In this document: positions 25,521 to 33,944 of the stretch, one piece after another | Layout of the letters: each line of letters begins with the position of its first letter | How positions within the stretch are numbered: the stretch's first letter is position 1 | NCBI GenBank assembly: GCA_021730935.1 | Contig: JAKFYJ010000020.1 | Span: 1-60,473 of the forward strand | From: Elusimicrobiota bacterium | GTDB lineage: Bacteria > Elusimicrobiota > Elusimicrobia > 2-02-FULL-39-32 | DNA: 60,473 bases | Reading direction: 5' to 3' | Position numbers and translations under genes: made by a program | The notes under the pieces: model-generated | The model's input: only the letters and a program-made list of their open reading frames with translations | Told to the model about the DNA's origin: nothing | Database searches by the model: none

Positions 25521-26407
25521 CCGCGCGCGTTGTGGGACTTTTTGGCGAGTGCGACGGTGTTCCTCAAAAGCATGGCGATGGTCATGGGGCCCACGCCGCC
25601 CGGCACAGGGGTGATCCATCCGGCTTTGGCGGAAGCGGAATCGAAATCCACGTCGCCGAAGATTTTGCCTTCCGCGCTCCGGTTGATGCCCACATCGATG
25701 ACGACGGCGCCTTCCTTGATCCAGGAACCTTCAACCATTTTGGCCCGGCCCACGGCGGCGACCAGGACGTCCGCTTCTCTGCAGACTGCGGGCAGATTTT
25801 GCGTTTTGGAGTGCGCGATCGTGACGGTGCAGTGGCTGGCAAGCAAAAGAGCGGCCACGGGTTTTCCGACGATGAGGGAACGCCCCACCACCACGGCGTT
25901 TTTTCCCGCAAGCGAAACGCCTGTCTTTTCAATCAGCACCATGCATCCCAGCGGCGTGCAGGGGATGGGAATGCCGAGCGCGTTGATCTCCTTCATGTCC
26001 TTGGCCGAGATCAGGCGGCCCAGGTTCGTGGGATGAAATCCGTCCGCGTCTTTGTTGGGGTCGACTGCGGTCAAAATTTTCTCGGAATCAATTTGAGAGG
26101 GAAGCGGAAGCTGGACCAGGATGCCGTGCACTTTGGGGTCGCGGTTGAGTTCCTGAACTTTCTGAAAAACCGTTTCCGTGTCCGCGTCTTTGGGGAGCGT
26201 GTGGTTGAAAGAAACAATGCCCGCTTCCTGGCAGGCCTTGTGTTTGGATCCGACATAAATTTTGGAGGCGGGATCTTCTCCGACCAGGAGCGTGGCGAGG
26301 CCCGGAACGAGGCCGGAACTCTTCAGGCGTTCCACTTCCGTCTTGATTTCCGCGCGGACTTCCGCCGAAACTTTTTTTCCGTCGATGATATGGGCCGTTG
26401 CGTTCAT
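25517..26407 (-). CDS. folD: Bifunctional methylene-THF dehydrogenase / methenyl-THF cyclohydrolase FolD
   Basis: A 296-aa protein of normal length. It interconverts 5,10-methylene-, methenyl- and 10-formyl-tetrahydrofolate with NADP+. Visible signatures are the N-terminal substrate motif YVGSKHKACQEAGI with catalytic Lys, VQLPLP, GFHPTNLG, the nucleotide-binding VVVGRSLIVGKPVA and the terminal PVPGGVGPMTIAMLL. It lies 6 bp after the metF-tldD fusion, whose MetF half uses its product 5,10-methylene-THF, and overlaps the HD-GYP regulator by 4 bp. Confidence 0.97.
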   Translation of the reverse strand: MNATAHIIDGKKVSAEVRAEIKTEVERLKSSGLVPGLATLLVGEDPASKIYVGSKHKACQEAGIVSFNHTLPKDADTETVFQKVQELNRDPKVHGILVQLPLPSQIDSEKILTAVDPNKDADGFHPTNLGRLISAKDMKEINALGIPIPCTPLGCMVLIEKTGVSLAGKNAVVVGRSLIVGKPVAALLLASHCTVTIAHSKTQNLPAVCREADVLVAAVGRAKMVEGSWIKEGAVVIDVGINRSAEGKIFGDVDFDSASAKAGWITPVPGGVGPMTIAMLLRNTVALAKKSHNARG

Positions 26408-26413
26408 TCTGTT

Positions 26414-28942
26414 TTATTTCTCCTCAAAGGGCGGCGGGGGCAGGATGGGGGGCCGCTGTTTGTCTTCGCGGACTCTCTGGAGCTCGATTTCCTGAACGAG
26501 CGACCAGGGAGCGATCGTGGAAACGGGAACGGTGCCTGACTCTGCTCCGCAAAAAGCGTTCAAAACCTTGTTTTCAGTTCCGGTGGCGATGATCTTGTTG
26601 ATCGTGATGAGCGGGGTCCCCACCACTTCCAGTCCCCGGACCCGCGTTTCAGTTCCGGTCTTCGCGTCCACGATGATGACTTCTTCGGGAGTGCCTCTGA
26701 AGGCCTGATATCTTCCCCGGCCCGTGAAGGTGTCTCCCGACCGCGTCCGCTTGACGATCATGCCGAAGGGTTTGCCCTGCCTCACGCATTCTTCCAACAG
26801 CATTTTTTTCAGATCCGCCTCAGCCGCTGATTTCGATGATTTTACAAAAAGATTGGACATCCTTCCAATCGGGTCCCGTCCGAACTGGGCGCGTCCGTGG
26901 CCGTTGGATTTGTTGAACCCCGACACGGGCCGCCTGGAGAGGAGGAAATTTTTGAGCACGCCGTTTTCGATGAGCGTGACTTTCTGCGCCCGAACCCCTT
27001 CGTCGTCGACGGCGTAATGCCCATTCAGTGAGATCCCTTCGGCGGACGCGGCGGTGGGATCGTCCGTGACGGTGAGGTGGGGAGGGACAATCCCTTTGCC
27101 GATCTGCCCTTTGAAAGTCTGGCCTTCCTCTTCGTTCCTCTGGCGTTCTCCCTCGAGGCGGTGACCGATGGCTTCATGAAAAAGCACGCCGGTGGATTCC
27201 GGGTCCAGCAGGGCGGGGCCCGTGAAAGGGTTGGAGACCTTCGCTTTCTTGAGAGACAGAAGGGTCCCGGCCATCTCGTCCAGCGTGGCGCTCAGAACCT
27301 CTTTGGAGGGCAGGCGCTCTTTGGTGTCGATGGAAAATGTCCGCGTCAGGTTCAGGTTCATTCCGTCCTCGGCCTGGCCGGTGATCCAGAGATAGATGAA
27401 AAAAGGGTTTCCGGCTCCGGGAGAAAGAATTTTGGAGCCTTCCGTGTTTATTAAATATCTTTTTTTATGGCTGACCCGGAGCGTGATCCCGCCGTCCTGA
27501 ACCTCGGGATATTTTTTGAGCGCGAGGGTGGCGGATTTGAGGGTTTCGGCATATCCTTTGACGCCGTCATCGCCGGGAATAGGCTCGGAAGAATAGAGCA
27601 CCTTTTTTTCTATGGAGAAGTCGTCGAGTTTTTCCTTGTCCGCTTCGGATATTTTTTTGCCCTGTTTCTGAAGATAATCCTTGATCGCCTGTTTATAGGC
27701 CGCATCCGTCAGGAGCCAGAGGCGGTGGCGGATATCGTCGGGAGAATCCTCGATCGTGACCGCGTCGGAATATCCTCGGTCCTCGTCGGCGCCGCTGTCT
27801 GCTTCATAATTTCCATAACGCACCCGGACCTGCGCGTATCTTGACCGCGTGGTCTGGTCCTGAGTGAGGGTTCCATAACGGGCGGCCATCGTTGTCTCGC
27901 GGGTGTCGAGGACTTCATAACTCAAAAAATAGGGCGCGGAAAATTTTTCGAATTTCAGGCGGTCTTTCGATCTCGCCATTTCGCGTTCCATCGCGCCGAA
28001 GATGACGCCGTCCGGGGCTCCCGCCCAAGCCAGCGTTCCGGCGAAGGACAGAAGGAGGAATGCGGCGAAAATTTTGGAATATTTTTTGAGGCTCTCAATG
28101 ACCGCCCGGGTGGACTTGGATTTGTTGAGCGTATAAAAGTGGATCCCGGGAACGCCGTGTTCCAGGAGTTCCTTGCATTGTTCCGCGGCGACGCGCGCGC
28201 CATAATTCTGCACGGCATCGGGGTCTTCTCCCAAAAAAGTCAGCTCTTCCTGGACCTTGGGGGGGATCTTGGCGCCGCACATCTGGGTGAACCTCACGAT
28301 CTGGCTGGCGTTCGTGATCGGCATGATGCCCGTAATGATGGGGACGCTCACTCCCTTCTCTTTCATTTTGTCCTGAAACGCGAAGAACGCCCGGTTGTCG
28401 AAGAAAAGCTGGGAGACGATCATGTCTCCGCCGGCTTTCACTTTTTCCGCGAGGCGGTCCCAGTCCGCTTCCTTGTTGAGCGCTTCCACATGGCCTTCGG
28501 GATATCCTGCGACCGCGACGCAGAAATCATAATTTTCCTTGATGAACCGGACCAGTTCCACCGCGTGCTTGAACCCGTCGGGATGGGGCTGGAACTCTCC
28601 GGACCCTTTGGGCGGGTCTCCGCGCAGGGCGATGACGTTTTTGATGCCGGAATCTTTGAACTCGTCAAGGATTTCCCGGAGTTCCGCTTTGGAATGCCCC
28701 ACGCAGGTGAGGTGCGCCATGGCTTCAATGCCGAGCTCTTTTTTTATTCTCTTGACGATCCCGATGGTTTTGCCCCGGGTGCTGCCGCCGGCGCCATAGG
28801 TCACGGAGACATATCCCGGGTTCAGGCTTTTCAGTTCACGCACCGTCTCAAAAAGCTGTTCCATCCCTTCGTCCGTTTTCGGGGGGAAAAACTCACAGGA
28901 AAAAATCGGCTTTTTATTTTTTAAAAGTTCAGTGATCTTCAT
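26414..28942 (-). CDS. In-frame fusion of methylenetetrahydrofolate reductase (MetF) and an exported-type TldD protease-like protein
   Basis: A single 842-aa frame with no stop. Residues 1-285 are a complete MetF: CEFFPPK, VTYGAGGST, LRGDPPKG, QLFFDN and the normal ending GIHFYTLNKSKST. Residues 282-307 look like a signal peptide (ESLKKYSKIFAAFLLLSF, then AGTLAWA). Residues 308-842 are TldD/PmbA-like, with the metallopeptidase motif HEAIGH (589-594), GRDPIGRMSNL and a terminal EIEL region. MetF is cytosolic, whereas the second half seems designed for export, so a normal bifunctional enzyme is unlikely. Ile282 is encoded by ATT at 28097-28099, exactly where an independent exported TldD would begin; internal initiation there is possible. 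The 5' end overlaps the lipid kinase by 4 bp. Confidence 0.88.
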   Translation of the reverse strand: MKITELLKNKKPIFSCEFFPPKTDEGMEQLFETVRELKSLNPGYVSVTYGAGGSTRGKTIGIVKRIKKELGIEAMAHLTCVGHSKAELREILDEFKDSGIKNVIALRGDPPKGSGEFQPHPDGFKHAVELVRFIKENYDFCVAVAGYPEGHVEALNKEADWDRLAEKVKAGGDMIVSQLFFDNRAFFAFQDKMKEKGVSVPIITGIMPITNASQIVRFTQMCGAKIPPKVQEELTFLGEDPDAVQNYGARVAAEQCKELLEHGVPGIHFYTLNKSKSTRAVIESLKKYSKIFAAFLLLSFAGTLAWAGAPDGVIFGAMEREMARSKDRLKFEKFSAPYFLSYEVLDTRETTMAARYGTLTQDQTTRSRYAQVRVRYGNYEADSGADEDRGYSDAVTIEDSPDDIRHRLWLLTDAAYKQAIKDYLQKQGKKISEADKEKLDDFSIEKKVLYSSEPIPGDDGVKGYAETLKSATLALKKYPEVQDGGITLRVSHKKRYLINTEGSKILSPGAGNPFFIYLWITGQAEDGMNLNLTRTFSIDTKERLPSKEVLSATLDEMAGTLLSLKKAKVSNPFTGPALLDPESTGVLFHEAIGHRLEGERQRNEEEGQTFKGQIGKGIVPPHLTVTDDPTAASAEGISLNGHYAVDDEGVRAQKVTLIENGVLKNFLLSRRPVSGFNKSNGHGRAQFGRDPIGRMSNLFVKSSKSAAEADLKKMLLEECVRQGKPFGMIVKRTRSGDTFTGRGRYQAFRGTPEEVIIVDAKTGTETRVRGLEVVGTPLITINKIIATGTENKVLNAFCGAESGTVPVSTIAPWSLVQEIELQRVREDKQRPPILPPPPFEEK

Positions 28943-29805
28943 TTATAAGACAAAAATCGGCAATGGGCCGCAATTTCAAACGTGGCTTCTCTCACATTTG
29001 CCAGGTTTTCCCTGAACTCTCCGTCGATCGCGATCGAAACGGGCGCTTCCGTGTCCAGCTTCAGTTTTTTGGCGCTCACCTTGAGGATGCGTTTGGAAAA
29101 TTTTGACAGATGCATCGGGACGCGCGCTTTTCCGAAGATGAACCTCAGGGCCAGGTTTAATTTCATCATTTTTTTAACGAAAAAGAAATCCAAAACATCG
29201 TCAGTCGGGCTGGACGCTTTGGAAAACCGCATGCCGCCGCTGAAAAACGGGGCGTTGGCGCAGAGCATCATATAAAATTTGTCCCGCAGCACGCCTTTTT
29301 CCCACTCTGCTTTCACTCCGACGGGAACCATTTTTTTTACGATCTCAAGCCCGCTTTTGCGCTCCTCCGGCGCATAGCGTTTGCCGAAACCGGCGTTGTT
29401 GATGAAGAAATGATCGTTGACGCGGGCGATGTTGATGGTTTTCGCGGAACTTTTCGTGACGGTTTTGAGGACTTTTGAAATCCTCCTCGGATAAAGTCCC
29501 TGGGATCTGGCGAAATCGTTGCAAGTTCCGAAAGGGATCAGACCCAGGATGACTTTGTGGAGGGCGTTCCGGATGATCAAAGCGTTCACGGTCCGGTTCA
29601 GGGTGCCGTCTCCGCCGGCCACGATGATCCGCTCGAACCCGCCGTCCAAAATGCGCTCCACATGGCTTTCAAGAGAGTTGGGGACAGAGCGGTCCACGAG
29701 GAAAATTTCCCGTTCGGCGGGAACGAACTTCTGAATCCTTGAAACCAACAGCGGAAGCTTTTTTCTCCGGTGCGGCGCGGGGTTGCAGAGGAATGCGATT
29801 TTCAT
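28939..29805 (-). CDS. Diacylglycerol kinase-family lipid kinase
   Basis: A 288-aa protein of the DAGK/YegS/BmrU family. The ATP-site motif GGDGTLN is at 64-70, the following [14 protein letters not shown] matches the conserved PxGTxNDFAR, and later [10 protein letters not shown] and SIAIDGE lie at the expected positions. It likely phosphorylates a lipid (diacylglycerol or a related substrate) at the inner membrane; the substrate cannot be told. The start overlaps yjbQ by 4 bp and the stop overlaps the metF-tldD start by 4 bp, so translation is coupled along the operon. Confidence 0.93.
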   Translation of the reverse strand: MKIAFLCNPAPHRRKKLPLLVSRIQKFVPAEREIFLVDRSVPNSLESHVERILDGGFERIIVAGGDGTLNRTVNALIIRNALHKVILGLIPFGTCNDFARSQGLYPRRISKVLKTVTKSSAKTINIARVNDHFFINNAGFGKRYAPEERKSGLEIVKKMVPVGVKAEWEKGVLRDKFYMMLCANAPFFSGGMRFSKASSPTDDVLDFFFVKKMMKLNLALRFIFGKARVPMHLSKFSKRILKVSAKKLKLDTEAPVSIAIDGEFRENLANVREATFEIAAHCRFLSYK

Positions 29806-30215
29806 TCGCCGATGATTTTGACCAGGACCCGCTTTCTCCTCTGCCCGTCGAACTCGCCGTAAAAAATCTGCTGCCAGGGCCCGAAATCGATTTTGCCGGC
29901 CGTGATGGGGACCGTGACTTGGTGATGGGTCAGGAGAGATTTAAGATGCGCGTCGCCGTTGGTTTCTCCGGTGCGGTGGTGGCGATAGTTGGGGCCTTCG
30001 GGCGCGAGTTTCTGGAGCCACTCTTCGATGTCCTGGAGGAGCCCGGACTCATCGTCGTTCACCCAGACGCCGGCGGTGATGTGCATGGCGCTCACCAACG
30101 CCAGGCCTTCCCGGATGCCGGACTTCTTGAGGGCGGATTCCACCTGCGGCGTGATGTTGATGAACTCCACTTTCTTTTTCGTTTCAAACCAAAAATATTC
30201 CGTGTGAGATTTCAT
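29802..30215 (-). CDS. yjbQ: YjbQ/UPF0047 family protein
   Basis: A 137-aa protein of typical length for the family. Signatures are [49 protein letters not shown] and the terminal [26 protein letters not shown]. The conserved His/Asn/Glu set that forms the trimer pocket is present. The cellular role is poorly defined; weak thiamine-phosphate synthase activity has been reported for members. It overlaps both neighbours by 4 bp. Confidence 0.93.
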   Translation of the reverse strand: MKSHTEYFWFETKKKVEFINITPQVESALKKSGIREGLALVSAMHITAGVWVNDDESGLLQDIEEWLQKLAPEGPNYRHHRTGETNGDAHLKSLLTHHQVTVPITAGKIDFGPWQQIFYGEFDGQRRKRVLVKIIGE

Positions 30216-30964
30216 GAGTGCAGTTCGGCCAAAATCACGGAGTTATAGATGCAGAGTTCGCAGGCGGGGTTGGAGTCCGGCAAAGATTCCTGCATCAGGC
30301 AGTCATAGGCCTCATGGACCGCGTCTCCCACCCAGGAATCGTCGCCTTCGTAAGGAATAAGTTTGATGTCGAACTCCAGTTTTCCGTTGAAATTGGGCCG
30401 GTCGGTGCGTCCGTTGCAATAAAAAAAATAGGCCGTGTCGCTGACGTTGAATTTATTTTTTCGGAAAAGCCACTGATAAATCTCGACCTGCCGCTTATAG
30501 GCTTCTTTCCATTTGTCGTCGAGCGTGATCTCTTTTTCAGTGACGGTCGCTTTATAGTCCACGATGACCAGCTCTTCTTTCTCGTTGATCCAAAGATCGT
30601 CGATGCCGCCCGTGAACGTGAGGTTCGTGTCCGGGTCTGTGTAGGTGATCCCGCCTCGGAGAGCGTCCCGCCACTCGTCCAGTTTGGGGTGAGCGAAGGG
30701 TTTCGCTTTCACGCCCTGCGCTTCAACCAGCGGGTGGGGCAGCCCTTTCGCGCGATAGAAATCAAATTCTTTTTTCAGGAGCGTGTCCACGGCGGAGTTG
30801 AGCGTATAGGGCGCGGGCTGGGGCGGTGAAATCCCCAATTTGCGGTCCACATAAAAACAGCGGGGACATTTCAGGAACTGGTCGATCTTGGACCGGCTGA
30901 GCCGAAAAGGTTTGCCGGGCTCATAAAGATTCCTGGAGCGCTTCGCCGTGTAATATCCCGCCAT
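30212..30964 (-). CDS. PD-(D/E)XK nuclease superfamily (RecB/Cas4-like) protein
   Basis: A 250-aa protein. The N-terminal [20 protein letters not shown] is the usual start of RecB-type nuclease domains. The catalytic core shows GGIDDLWIN followed by LVIVDYKAT (Asp...Asp-x-Lys), then the helix [12 protein letters not shown] with the conserved QxxxY pattern. Cysteines near both ends (KCPRC and CELCIY) could bind an Fe-S cluster as in Cas4/AddB, but only two Cys occur at each end. No cas genes or CRISPR array are nearby, so a DNA-repair or unknown nuclease role is more likely. It begins 2 bp after the TPR gene. Confidence 0.85.
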   Translation of the reverse strand: MAGYYTAKRSRNLYEPGKPFRLSRSKIDQFLKCPRCFYVDRKLGISPPQPAPYTLNSAVDTLLKKEFDFYRAKGLPHPLVEAQGVKAKPFAHPKLDEWRDALRGGITYTDPDTNLTFTGGIDDLWINEKEELVIVDYKATVTEKEITLDDKWKEAYKRQVEIYQWLFRKNKFNVSDTAYFFYCNGRTDRPNFNGKLEFDIKLIPYEGDDSWVGDAVHEAYDCLMQESLPDSNPACELCIYNSVILAELHS

Positions 30965-30966
30965 GG

Positions 30967-31674
30967 TCAGGGATAGATCACGTTATAGAGCTTGATGGCG
31001 AGATTCTCGTCGAGCTTTTTGAGGATTTGGTGCTCTTCCAGCGCCTGGGATTCGCGGTCCAGCATGACATAGGCCGCGCCGAGGTTATAGTGGGCGTTGG
31101 CGAAGTCCGGTTTCAGGCTCACCGCTTTTTGATAGGCTTCGAGCGCGTCTTCGGCTTTGTTCAAGTTGGCATAGCACATTCCCAGTCCGTTATAGGCCTC
31201 GGCATAATCCGGATTTTTCTCAAGGGCGTTTTTATAACACTTGATCGCGTCTTTGTGCCGGAGCATGTTGTCGTAGGTGACGCCGAGGTCATAATACGCA
31301 AGGGCGAAATCCGGTTTGGACTTGATGGCTTTCTCAAAGGAGCTGATGGCGTCGAGGTTTTGGCCGAGCCGGCGATAGGCCAGGCCCAACAGATGCTGGG
31401 CGACCGCGTGTTTGGGCCGGATGGAAATTACCTTGCGGTAATATTCCGTCGCGTCCGCCGGGCGTTTGAGTTTGTCGAGGTTTTGAGCGATGCTGAAAAT
31501 GGCTTCCAGGAATTCGGGGCGCTGGGCGAGAGCCTTGGCATAAGACTGGTTTGCAAGGTCGGGCCGCTTCTGGCGCTCAAAGGCCTGTCCCTCGGCATAG
31601 TAATCGTCGGCAGGGTCCGCCCGGAGCGGCCCGGAAAAAAGGAGCAGGAAGAGGATCGCGGCCGAAAATTTAAT
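30967..31674 (-). CDS. Exported TPR protein with apparent ATT start codon
   Basis: An open frame of 235 codons. The only conventional start (TTG 31389) would remove the first 95 residues. Extending upstream, the frame stays open and begins with a signal peptide (KFSAAILFLLLFSGPLRA) directly after ATT at 31672-31674, which overlaps the MsrA stop in CATTAAA. No ATG, GTG or TTG occurs between, so ATT is the best-supported start. About five tetratricopeptide repeats follow from residue 25 to the end (for example ALAYYDLGVTYDNMLRHKDA). It probably acts in the periplasm in protein-protein contacts. The next gene starts 2 bp downstream. Confidence 0.8.
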   Translation of the reverse strand: MKFSAAILFLLLFSGPLRADPADDYYAEGQAFERQKRPDLANQSYAKALAQRPEFLEAIFSIAQNLDKLKRPADATEYYRKVISIRPKHAVAQHLLGLAYRRLGQNLDAISSFEKAIKSKPDFALAYYDLGVTYDNMLRHKDAIKCYKNALEKNPDYAEAYNGLGMCYANLNKAEDALEAYQKAVSLKPDFANAHYNLGAAYVMLDRESQALEEHQILKKLDENLAIKLYNVIYP

Positions 31675-32308
31675 GATCGGATTTGCCCCAGATTTTTTCC
31701 AGGAACTGGTCGCGTCCGCAGTTGAAGCGGTAAAACTTATATCGCACGGGATTTTTTTTGTAATACGCCTGGTGATAATCTTCCGCGGGCCAAAATTCCG
31801 CCGCCGCGATCACGGGCGTGACCAGTTTTTTTGAGCCGAACTTCCCGGATTTTTCGAGAGCGGTTTTGGACGCTTCCGCCTGTTTCTTTTGTTCGTCCCC
31901 GTGATAAAAAATAGCGGAGCGATAGGACTCGCCCTTGTCGCAGAATTGGCCGTCGGGGTCTGTGGGGTCGATCTGCCGCCAGAAGACTTCCAGAATTTGG
32001 GGGTAAGAAATGACTGCGGGATCAAACGTGATCTGGATGGATTCCATGTGGCCGGTCGTCTCCGAGCAGACTTCTTCATAAGTGGGGTTTTTCCTGGAGC
32101 CTCCGGTGTATCCCACCACCGTCGAGATCACGCCTTTTGTCCTGTCGAACGGCGTCTGCATGCACCAGAAACATCCGCCCGCGAATGTCGCGATTTCCGT
32201 TTTGGGTTTTTGAGTGGGGGTCATGGGTTTCTCCGCGGTGAATGATAGAGTCTGGGCAAGGAGGAAGGTTGAGACGGCAAATGCCAGCCTTTTTTTGAAA
32301 TGTTTCAT
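31670..32308 (-). CDS. msrA: Exported peptide methionine sulfoxide reductase MsrA
   Basis: A 212-aa protein. A signal peptide (FKKRLAFAVSTFLLAQTLSF) precedes a complete MsrA domain (about 38-205). The active site is GCFWC with Cys46 catalytic and Cys49; GYTGG, NPTYEEVCSETTGHMES and the C-terminal FNCGRDQF (resolving Cys) are present. It reduces methionine-S-sulfoxide in proteins; the signal peptide points to repair in the periplasm or on exported proteins. It is first in the nine-gene minus-strand operon. A TACAAT at 32318-32323 (minus) may be its -10, giving a very short leader. Confidence 0.95.
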   Translation of the reverse strand: MKHFKKRLAFAVSTFLLAQTLSFTAEKPMTPTQKPKTEIATFAGGCFWCMQTPFDRTKGVISTVVGYTGGSRKNPTYEEVCSETTGHMESIQITFDPAVISYPQILEVFWRQIDPTDPDGQFCDKGESYRSAIFYHGDEQKKQAEASKTALEKSGKFGSKKLVTPVIAAAEFWPAEDYHQAYYKKNPVRYKFYRFNCGRDQFLEKIWGKSDH

Positions 32309-32437
32309 CTCGAAAGCATTGTATCAAATAATGCAAAATATTTTATTTTTATGCTTGTTGAATTTTGGTTGTTCTGCAATAATCAATTTTGTCGGCAGAA
32401 CCATGCCGCCTGAGCTTGCGGCGGAGCGGGAGGGCCT

Positions 32438-33943
32438 TTGCAGAGAGAACCGGACTTTTCCAAAAAACGCATCCTCATCACCGACGACGACGATGAGATG
32501 CAGCACTATACCAAAACGGTACTGGAGTCGGAAGGGTTTTCCACTCTGCTGGCGTCAAACGGCGCCGACGGGGTGACCCTGGCGAAAGCCGAAATGCCCG
32601 ATCTCATTGTCATGGACGCGGAAATGCCGGTCATGGGCGGCTTTGAGGCGATCGAGAAACTGCGCGCGGATCCCAAGTGCCGCATGATCCCCGTCATTTT
32701 GGTCACGGGATTGAAACAGACGGCGGACAGGATTCGGGGCATCAAGGCCGGCTGCGACAATTATCTTTCCAAGCCTTATGATCCGAGCGAACTTTTGGCC
32801 CAGATCAAGACGCTCCTCACCATGAGTTATTATCGCGCGCTCGTGGATGAGAAGGAAAAATTTGATTATGTGATGAACCACATGAACTCCGGCATCGTCG
32901 TGCTGGACCCCGTGATGCGCCTGTCCCAGATCAACCAGAAAGCCCGCGAACTGCTTGGACTTCAAACGCCTGAGACAAAGGACCTTGACGTTCTTCGGCA
33001 TGTCCAGGAGCATTTTCAGGTTCTTTATGGCGGGACGCTTTCCGAGGACCTTAAAATGAAAACCGTGTCGTTCGACCTTGAGAGGCCGGAATCCGAAAAG
33101 TTTCAGCGGCTTTCCCTCTCGGTCTCCTCCAGCGCCATCCGGCTCCCGACGGGAGAACTCAACAGCGTGGTGATGATGGTCCAGGACGTCACCGAACAGA
33201 GGAAAAACGATTTCCTGAAACTGACCTTCATGGATTTTGTGTCGCACAAACTGCTCACGCCGCTCACCTCCATCGACGCCTGCCTCACGTTCATTCAGGA
33301 GGGGAACACCGGCGAGGAATTCATGGGCATCTGCGTGAAGGAATTCAACGAACTCAAGAACAGGATCCAGAGCATCCTGTCCTTCTGCAAAGCGCTCCGC
33401 GGAGACACGAGCCTGCCGATCGACAAAATCGTTTTTTCCGAATATCTCTCCGGACAGGTTGGATCGTTCCCGCAAACCAAAAGCGGCAAAAAAATTGAGT
33501 ATGAAATCATGTGTCCCGACAAAGCCCTGCACATTTTTATCGAGGGAAAATATTTTGACCTGGTCCTCAGGAATTTGGTCGACAACGGGATCGAACACAA
33601 TGATCAGCCGTTCGTCAAAATCCGGATTGAAGTCAAACCCGCGGAAACCGGCGCTGAAATTCGGATCTCGGACAACGGGCGGGGGATCCCTCCGGAAGAA
33701 TATGACCGGGTGTTCGAAAATTTTTATCAGATCGACAAATGGTCCACCGGCAACCTCAAGGGCGTGGGCCTGGGCCTCTCCATCGTCAAGCACATCGTGG
33801 AGCGGCACGGCGGGTCCATCCGCATTGAGTCCAGCCTCGGCAAAGGGACCTGCGTCATCCTGAACCTGGCCTTCAATCCCAGGCATCCAGCCCGCAACAT
33901 GCCGTTTTCGGGGGTAAACGTCGAGGATGAGCGCATGAAATAA
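32438..33943 (+). CDS. Hybrid sensor: receiver, PAS and histidine kinase
   Basis: A 501-aa soluble protein with an N-terminal receiver (about 10-125; phosphoacceptor Asp60 in IVMDAEMPVMGG, Lys112 in YLSKPYD), a PAS-like domain (about 140-255, FDYVMNHMNSGIVVLD) and a HisKA/HATPase kinase core (260-490). The H-box is FVSHKLLTPL (His270). The ATP site shows NLVDNGIEHN, DNGRGIPPE and GVGLGLSIV. There is no membrane segment, so it senses cytosolic or partner signals. The start is TTG 32438, with GGGAGGG a few bases upstream. It heads the plus-strand signalling/envelope operon and is followed 1 bp later by the barrel-LysM gene. Confidence 0.93.
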   Translation: MQREPDFSKKRILITDDDDEMQHYTKTVLESEGFSTLLASNGADGVTLAKAEMPDLIVMDAEMPVMGGFEAIEKLRADPKCRMIPVILVTGLKQTADRIRGIKAGCDNYLSKPYDPSELLAQIKTLLTMSYYRALVDEKEKFDYVMNHMNSGIVVLDPVMRLSQINQKARELLGLQTPETKDLDVLRHVQEHFQVLYGGTLSEDLKMKTVSFDLERPESEKFQRLSLSVSSSAIRLPTGELNSVVMMVQDVTEQRKNDFLKLTFMDFVSHKLLTPLTSIDACLTFIQEGNTGEEFMGICVKEFNELKNRIQSILSFCKALRGDTSLPIDKIVFSEYLSGQVGSFPQTKSGKKIEYEIMCPDKALHIFIEGKYFDLVLRNLVDNGIEHNDQPFVKIRIEVKPAETGAEIRISDNGRGIPPEEYDRVFENFYQIDKWSTGNLKGVGLGLSIVKHIVERHGGSIRIESSLGKGTCVILNLAFNPRHPARNMPFSGVNVEDERMK

Positions 33944-33944
33944 A

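Noticed and set aside
30212-30964. Cas4 nuclease assignment
   Set aside because: Only a general RecB-like core is seen; no full four-Cys pattern, cas gene or CRISPR repeat is nearby.
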